Assembly (NCBI GenBank): GCA_947591155.1
Contig: CANQDA010000017.1
Location: 1 to 64,000, forward strand
Length of the DNA: 64,000 nucleotides
Direction: 5' to 3'
Source of the DNA: an uncultured Lachnospiraceae bacterium
GTDB lineage: Bacteria; Bacillota; Clostridia; Lachnospirales; Lachnospiraceae
A program made the position numbers and the translations under genes. Below, in pieces: positions 62,962-64,000 of the stretch. Under the pieces are notes generated by a model. The model was not told the origin of the DNA. It did not search any database and was given only the letters and a program-made list of their open reading frames with translations. Every line of letters begins with the position of its first letter. Within the stretch, counting starts at the first letter, position 1.

Positions 62962-63025
62962 TCCTGAATCACTTTCTTACGGCCTCAGCAGCAAGTGCTT
63001 CGGCCTGGTCTGAACAGTAACAGTC
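62962..63025. repeat. 64-nt direct repeat, copy B (upstream of the purine permease)
   Basis: Differs from copy A (61377-61440) at three positions. The distance between the two copies is 1585 bases, one permease cassette. It touches the permease promoter, so recombination between copies would remove the gene and promoter together. Confidence 0.9.
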
Positions 63026-63031
63026 CGATTT

Positions 63032-63083
63032 CTCAGGATATCCACATCTAGCAGTTTAGACTCCTCAAGGTATCCACATCCAG
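63032..63083. repeat. Tandem duplication at the end of the symporter gene
   Basis: CTCAGGATATCCACATCTAG (63032-63051) and CTCAAGGTATCCACATCCAG (63064-63083) agree at 17 of 20 positions with a period of 32 bases. The first unit covers the symporter stop codon and the second its last codons. Confidence 0.7.
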
Positions 63084-64000
63084 CATCTCCAGCGAGCCGC
63101 CCAGGTCCGTCAGCGCCATCTGCAGACAGAACAGGTCCGACGCCGTGGCGAGAAACTCAAGGATCACATTCAGGGCCGTCATGATGGCCACGGCCTCCAT
63201 GGGCATGCCCAACTGGGTGAACAGCAGCGTGTAGCAGGTGAGCGTCGATCCCGGCACCGGCGGGGCCGCGATGGCCAGCATCACGCAAATGAACAGCGCC
63301 GTCAGCAGCCACGCAGGCGTGATGGGTACGTCATAGATCTCCGCCATGCACATGCCTGCCACCAGAAACAGCACCGCCGCGCCGGGCATGTATATGACCT
63401 GCCCCAGTGGGATGCCGAAGCGGGTGATCTTCTCGTCTATGCCCAGCCGCCTTTCGCAGCAATCCTGATTGGTGGGATAGGCCGCCACGGAGGACGCGGT
63501 GCTCAGGCCGATGAGGAAGGTGGGCATGGTCTTTTTCAGTAGCATCACAGGCCCGACCTTCCACCGCAGGCACACCAGAGCCAGGCTGCATACCATCACC
63601 ACCGCCGTGGCCAGGACTATGGTGGGGATGATCTTATAGGAGCGGGTCAGAAGCCGGAACTCGTCCCCCAGGAACATCCGGAAGACACTGCCGAACACGA
63701 ACACGGGAACCAGGGAGCTGACCGCCTCCATGATGAGCTGGACCACGTAGTTGGACTGCTCCACGAACGTGGCCGCCACGGACACCTTCTCCCCCAAAAG
63801 CAACAGCGCTATGCCGATGAGCACCGCCACGAAGATGATCTGCAGGGGGTTGCCCTCCGTGAATGGGGTGAAGAAGTTGGATGGCACGATGTCCAGCACC
63901 ATGTCCATCAGCTCCGACGGGTCGAAGGCCCGGCCGCCTCCCGCGGTCACGCGGAAGAAGGGCAGAACGACCGCCCCCGCGATGACCGTCAGTATGACGG
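63048..64000 (-). CDS. Dicarboxylate/amino acid:cation symporter (5' end outside window)
   Basis: The frame remains open to base 64000, so about the N-terminal 100 residues are beyond the window. The visible part has EGNPLQIIFVAVLIGIALLL, VFVFGSVFRMFLGDEF, LIGLSTASSVAAYPTN (serine-rich hairpin), FGIPLGQVIYMPGAAVLFLV and PPVPGSTLTCYTLLFTQLGM, all of the SDF (GltP/DctA) family. It imports glutamate, aspartate or C4-dicarboxylates with Na+ or H+. Codon use (more GGG, CCC and GTG) differs from the window average, which may indicate transfer. Confidence 0.93.
   Translation of the reverse strand, partial: VILTVIAGAVVLPFFRVTAGGGRAFDPSELMDMVLDIVPSNFFTPFTEGNPLQIIFVAVLIGIALLLLGEKVSVAATFVEQSNYVVQLIMEAVSSLVPVFVFGSVFRMFLGDEFRLLTRSYKIIPTIVLATAVVMVCSLALVCLRWKVGPVMLLKKTMPTFLIGLSTASSVAAYPTNQDCCERRLGIDEKITRFGIPLGQVIYMPGAAVLFLVAGMCMAEIYDVPITPAWLLTALFICVMLAIAAPPVPGSTLTCYTLLFTQLGMPMEAVAIMTALNVILEFLATASDLFCLQMALTDLGGSLEMLDVDTLRSLNC

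Noticed and set aside
62882..63047. Purine riboswitch before the purine permease
   Set aside because: No TATA-GGTTTCTAC-type core was found; the leader is only about 40 bases long after the promoter.

Overview
The window is ordinary chromosome from a GC-rich, spore-forming, anaerobic clostridium, most likely a Lachnospiraceae member. The signs are spoIVB and spoVAC, the cluster recN-argR-nadK-tlyA-dxs-ispA-xseB-xseA-nusB, Firmicute promoters (TTGACA-17-TATAAT) and strong AGGAGG ribosome binding sites. No rRNA, tRNA, intact insertion sequence, prophage or CRISPR array was seen.

Layout: 1-2081 is the end of a sugar ABC importer operon. 2184-2715 is a YoeB/RelB toxin-antitoxin pair. 2849-7795 holds an odd sugar-binding-protein relative, two CobU-type proteins and a BtuFCD-type corrinoid/siderophore importer. 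7789-8025 looks like a decayed mobile-element fragment. 8186-21390 is the housekeeping block: sporulation protease, DNA repair, arginine regulation, NAD kinase, isoprenoid precursors, exonuclease VII, NusB, an Asp23 protein, release factor 3 and a PH-domain protein. 21530-26323 is a nucleoside importer (BmpA plus ATPase and two permeases). 26536-27890 is pyrBI. 28009-31146 is a large sensor with a c-di-GMP phosphodiesterase output. 31378-33678 carries folA and thyA with a foreign-looking gene between them.

33707-40904 is a cell-surface region: MBOAT and DHHW O-acylation proteins, a lysine-rich secreted protein, and a short cps-type operon (phosphatase, 43-residue membrane peptide, LCP protein, chain-length regulator, tyrosine kinase) without glycosyltransferases. 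41313-50439 is mixed (TraX, DUF4317, SpoVAC, YdcF, GlnRS, a 58-residue protein, PAP2, GT2, MutY). 50502-52214 is a BspA-like surface protein. 52477-55337 is a TrpXYZ-type ABC importer. 55765-58916 is a NatAB-like exporter with a fused CPBP protease. 59030-64000 has an HTH regulator with a membrane partner, a metallophosphoesterase, a purine permease flanked by direct repeats, and a partial dicarboxylate symporter.

The most unusual material is non-coding. (1) Two intergenic hairpins (11293-11412 and 31163-31266) share identical internal-loop segments, CGGTACCCTTC and CGGAAATCC, but have unrelated helix sequences that still pair. (2) A highly structured segment at 55530-55783 ends in a terminator and has a shortened, diverged copy at 13829-13890. 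(3) A 64-nt direct repeat brackets the purine permease. Among proteins, the HD-GYP domain reads GYC, the LCP protein has lost its usual catalytic Asp, one CobU paralogue is about one third short, and several conserved proteins carry hydrophilic insertions.
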